Part shown: positions 5,948-7,749 of the stretch, one piece after another | Layout: each line of letters opens with the position of its first letter | Position numbering within the stretch: the stretch's first letter is position 1 | Assembly: GCA_015232485.1 (NCBI GenBank) | Contig: JADFZP010000142.1 | Location: 1-7,749, forward strand | Direction of reading: 5' to 3' | Length of the DNA: 7,749 bases | Source of the DNA: Alphaproteobacteria bacterium | GTDB lineage: Bacteria; Pseudomonadota; Alphaproteobacteria; Rhodospirillales; Magnetospirillaceae | The notes under the pieces: generated by a model | What the model saw: the letters and a program-made list of their open reading frames with translations, nothing else | Databases searched by the model: none | Told to the model about the DNA's origin: nothing | Made by a program: the position numbers and the translations under genes

Positions 5948-6514
5948 ATGAAGATTCAGGCCAACACCATTCGTCCGGGCATGATTCTCGAGCACAACGG
6001 CCGGCAGTACGGCGTGCTCAAGATCCAGCTCATCCAGCCCGGCAAGGGCGGCGCCTTCATCCAGGTCGAGATGCGCGACATCCGCTCGGCCAACAAGACC
6101 AACGAGCGTTGGCGCACCGCCGACACCGTCGAAAAGCTGATGGTCGAGGAGAAGGAATTCACCTACCTGTTCGGCGACGACGACAACCTGACCTTCATGG
6201 ACAAGGAAACCTACGAGCAGATCACCGTGCCGCGCGACATGGTCGGCGAGCCGGCCGTCTATCTTCAGGACGGCATGGAGGTCACCATCGACTTCGTCGA
6301 GGGCGCGCCCGTCACCGTCACCCTGCCGGGCACCGTGGTGATGCGCGTGGAAGAGGCCGACCCCGTGGTGAAGGGGCAGACCGCCGCGTCGTCCTACAAG
6401 CCGGGCAAGCTGGAAAACGGCATGCGCGTGATGATCCCGCCCTTCGTCGAGGCCGGCACCCGGATCGTGGTGAACACGGTCGATTCGACCTATGTGGAAC
6501 GGGCGAAGGATTGA
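5948..6514 (+). CDS. efp: Translation elongation factor P
   Basis: 188 residues, the normal EF-P length and its three beta-barrel domains. Domain I (about 1-62) has the modified loop PGKGGAF with Lys33, equivalent to Lys34 of E. coli EF-P, which EpmA beta-lysylates. Domain II runs about 63-125 (EEKEFTYLFGDDDNLTFMD, DMVGE). The C-terminal domain ends with the EF-P signature region (KPGKLENGMRVMIPPFVEAG, then IVVNTVDSTYVERAKD). The protein binds between the ribosomal P and E sites and promotes peptide bond formation at polyproline stalls. Lys33 together with adjacent epmA and epmB indicates the beta-lysine route rather than the rhamnosyl-Arg or 5-aminopentanol routes. The start at 5948 gives the expected N-terminus MKIQANTIRPGMIL. 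It has no good Shine-Dalgarno (CGGTTGAAC precedes it), which is notable for an abundant factor. Confidence 0.97.
   Translation: MKIQANTIRPGMILEHNGRQYGVLKIQLIQPGKGGAFIQVEMRDIRSANKTNERWRTADTVEKLMVEEKEFTYLFGDDDNLTFMDKETYEQITVPRDMVGEPAVYLQDGMEVTIDFVEGAPVTVTLPGTVVMRVEEADPVVKGQTAASSYKPGKLENGMRVMIPPFVEAGTRIVVNTVDSTYVERAKD
6505..6510 (+). promoter_or_regulatory. Ribosome binding site of suhB inside the efp end
   Basis: GAAGGA lies in the last efp codons, 8 bases before GTG 6519. It supports the GTG start over ATG 6549 (30 bases downstream) and over the ATG at 6492 inside efp. With only 4 bases between the efp stop and the GTG, translation is probably coupled. Confidence 0.6.
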
Positions 6515-6518
6515 CCGC

Positions 6519-7322
6519 GTGACGCTTCGCTCACCGCTCATCAATGTGATGACCGCCGCCGCCCGCAAGGCGGCGCGCAATCTCGTGCGCGACTTCGGCG
6601 AGGTCGAGCAGCTTCAGATTTCCGTCAAGGGCACCAGCGACTTCGTCTCCTCGGCCGATCTCAGGGCCGAGAAGACGCTGCACGCCGAACTGAGGAAGGC
6701 CCGCCCCGGCTTCGGCTTCCTGCTCGAAGAAGGCGGCGAGTTGAAGGGCACCGACGCCAGCCACCGCTGGATCATCGATCCGCTCGACGGCACCACCAAC
6801 TTCATCCACGGCATTCCGCATTTCGCCATCTCGATCGGCCTGGAACGCGACGGCGAGATCGTCGCTGGCGTGATCTATCAGCCGATCACCGACGAGATGT
6901 TCATGTGCGAGAAGGGCGCGGGCGCCTATGTCAACGACCGCCGCCTGCGCGTCTCGGCGCGGCGGCGCCTGGACGATTCGGTGATCGCCACCGGCATTCC
7001 GCACAAGGGCCGCGCCCACCACGAGGCGTTCCTGCGCCAACTGGGCGCCGTGATGGGCGCCACCGCCGGAATTCGGCGGATGGGTTCGGCGGCGCTGGAT
7101 CTCGCCTATGTGGCGGCCGGGCGCTGCGACGCCTATTGGGAAATGGACATCAAGCCCTGGGACATGGCGGCCGGCATCCTGATGGTGCGCGAGGCGGGCG
7201 GCTACGTCTCGGACCTCGACGGCGGCCGCGAGATGATGACCACCGGCGACGTGCTGGCCACCAACGATCACCTGCTCGGCCCGCTCGGCAACCTGCTTCG
7301 CGGCCAGCCCGCCACGACCTGA
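6519..7322 (+). CDS. suhB: Inositol-1-monophosphatase family protein (SuhB)
   Basis: 267 residues from the GTG start, the same length as E. coli SuhB. It is a Mg2+-dependent sugar phosphatase of the inositol monophosphatase superfamily. Metal and phosphate sites are visible: KGTSDFVSSAD (38-48, Lys38 and Asp41), the acid pair Glu70-Glu71 in LLEEGGE, motif A DPLDGTTNF with Asp87 and Asp90 (87-95), GIPHFAISIG, and motif B WDMAAGILMVREAGG with Asp215 (214-228). The likely reaction is hydrolysis of inositol 1-phosphate or related sugar phosphates in the cytoplasm. In E. coli, SuhB also takes part in rRNA antitermination, but nothing here shows whether that holds. It follows efp closely and is probably co-transcribed with it. 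CysQ and FBPase-like relatives are less likely given the SuhB-like N-terminus (SPLINVM, RNLVRDFGEVEQLQ). Confidence 0.93.
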   Translation: MTLRSPLINVMTAAARKAARNLVRDFGEVEQLQISVKGTSDFVSSADLRAEKTLHAELRKARPGFGFLLEEGGELKGTDASHRWIIDPLDGTTNFIHGIPHFAISIGLERDGEIVAGVIYQPITDEMFMCEKGAGAYVNDRRLRVSARRRLDDSVIATGIPHKGRAHHEAFLRQLGAVMGATAGIRRMGSAALDLAYVAAGRCDAYWEMDIKPWDMAAGILMVREAGGYVSDLDGGREMMTTGDVLATNDHLLGPLGNLLRGQPATT

Positions 7323-7343
7323 CGGCGGCATGCGCCAATTCGG

Positions 7344-7373
7344 TTGTCCCATCCGGGGGCGATGGGCTACCTT
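7344..7373 (+). promoter_or_regulatory. Possible promoter with embedded hairpin before the last gene
   Basis: TTGTCC (7344-7349) and TACCTT (7368-7373), 18 bases apart, could be -35 and -10 elements of a housekeeping-sigma promoter. A 6-bp inverted repeat (CCCATC 7348-7353, GATGGG 7361-7366) sits between them and could be an operator or a weak suhB terminator; no T-run follows. Matches to consensus are partial. Confidence 0.25.
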
Positions 7374-7410
7374 GTTCGCTCAAAGCGTCCGGACAGGATG
7401 GCGGGGGGAG

Positions 7411-7749
7411 ATGACCAGGGGCAGGATTGTCGCAGTTTTCGCGGCCACGGCGATTCTCGTCGGAGGTGCGGAGGCTCGTGGCCAGCAGCGAGCCGACGCC
7501 GAGGTCAATTGGCGCGTGCTCGATCGACTGGGACCGCCATCGTCGGTCCCCAAGCTGATGCTTGAGCCACCACCGCCGTCGTCCAATGAACGGATCGTTC
7601 TAAAACCGCCGGGGACCGCCCGCAAGACCGAGACCCCGGCTCCGCGCCCCACCGTCGCCACCCCCACGCCCAAGCCACGGACGCCGGCCAAGACGCCGGC
7701 CGCCGCGCCGGTCAAGACGGCGCCGGCTCCCGTCGCCCTCCCGCCCGCC
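7411..7749 (+). CDS. Exported Pro/Ala-rich protein, 3'-truncated by the window (possibly OmpA-family)
   Basis: 113 codons are visible from ATG 7411 and the frame is open to the window end. The N-terminus (MTRGRIVAVFAATAILVGG) is a signal peptide with a likely cut after Ala22 (AEA). A short segment, EVNWRVLDRLGPP, then LKPP, follows. From about residue 73 the chain is nearly all Pro, Ala, Thr and Lys (TPAPRP, TPTPKPRTPAK, and similar), a periplasmic linker of the type that crosses peptidoglycan. The real function lies beyond the window. An OmpA/MotB-like C-terminal domain is my inference from this layout and from remembered Rhodospirillales neighbourhoods. A G-rich run (7403-7408) and GAG abut the ATG with too little spacing, so the exact start is less certain. 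The ATG at 7398 is in another frame that closes at 7565. A long proline-rich protein next to efp is a natural EF-P client (inference). Confidence 0.65.
   Translation, partial: MTRGRIVAVFAATAILVGGAEARGQQRADAEVNWRVLDRLGPPSSVPKLMLEPPPPSSNERIVLKPPGTARKTETPAPRPTVATPTPKPRTPAKTPAAAPVKTAPAPVALPPA

Noticed and set aside
7344..7565. A 73-codon + strand frame overlapping the last gene
   Set aside because: It has no signal or domain, is Arg/Gly-rich, and conflicts with the frame at 7411 that shows a signal peptide and stays open to the window end.

Overview
The window is GC-rich DNA (about two thirds G+C by eye) with dense, short-spaced genes. It most resembles an alphaproteobacterium, probably of the Rhodospirillales (Magnetospirillum-like). 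This assignment rests on the style of the EF-P protein, the EpmA/EpmB/EF-P/SuhB gene order and the codon bias, and it is an inference.

Left part (1-3007): an accessory-looking two-gene operon on the + strand. The window opens in the last 43 codons of a small protein that I read as a trypsin-co-occurring domain 1 (Trypco1) protein. Its stop codon overlaps (ATGA) the start of a protein of about 958 residues. That protein joins a trypsin-like serine protease with an apparently intact His/Asp/Ser triad, a STAND-type P-loop NTPase (nSTAND1-like) with Walker A, Walker B and a winged-helix HEALIRNW signature, an unassigned helical linker, and a C-terminal array of about 38-residue repeats. Two of these repeats are almost identical at DNA level. 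The architecture is that of prokaryotic conflict or immune proteins: a sensor array, an NTPase switch and a protease effector. It is the most interesting content of the window.

Middle (3009-3674, minus strand): an exported protein with a signal peptide, a small conserved-looking core rich in His near its end, and Pro/Gly/Glu-rich flanks. It meets the STAND gene tail to tail with one base between the stop codons, and a GC-rich hairpin sits in the last STAND codons.

Right part (3751-7322): a housekeeping translation-factor module. epmA (minus) and epmB (plus) diverge from a 48-base gap. epmB is followed by efp, then suhB. EpmB makes (R)-beta-lysine, EpmA ligates it to the conserved lysine of EF-P (Lys33 here), and modified EF-P rescues ribosomes stalled at proline stretches. 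suhB encodes an inositol-monophosphatase-family enzyme that starts 4 bases after efp. The window ends inside a Pro/Ala-rich exported protein (from 7411). No tRNA, rRNA, CRISPR array or insertion sequence was seen.
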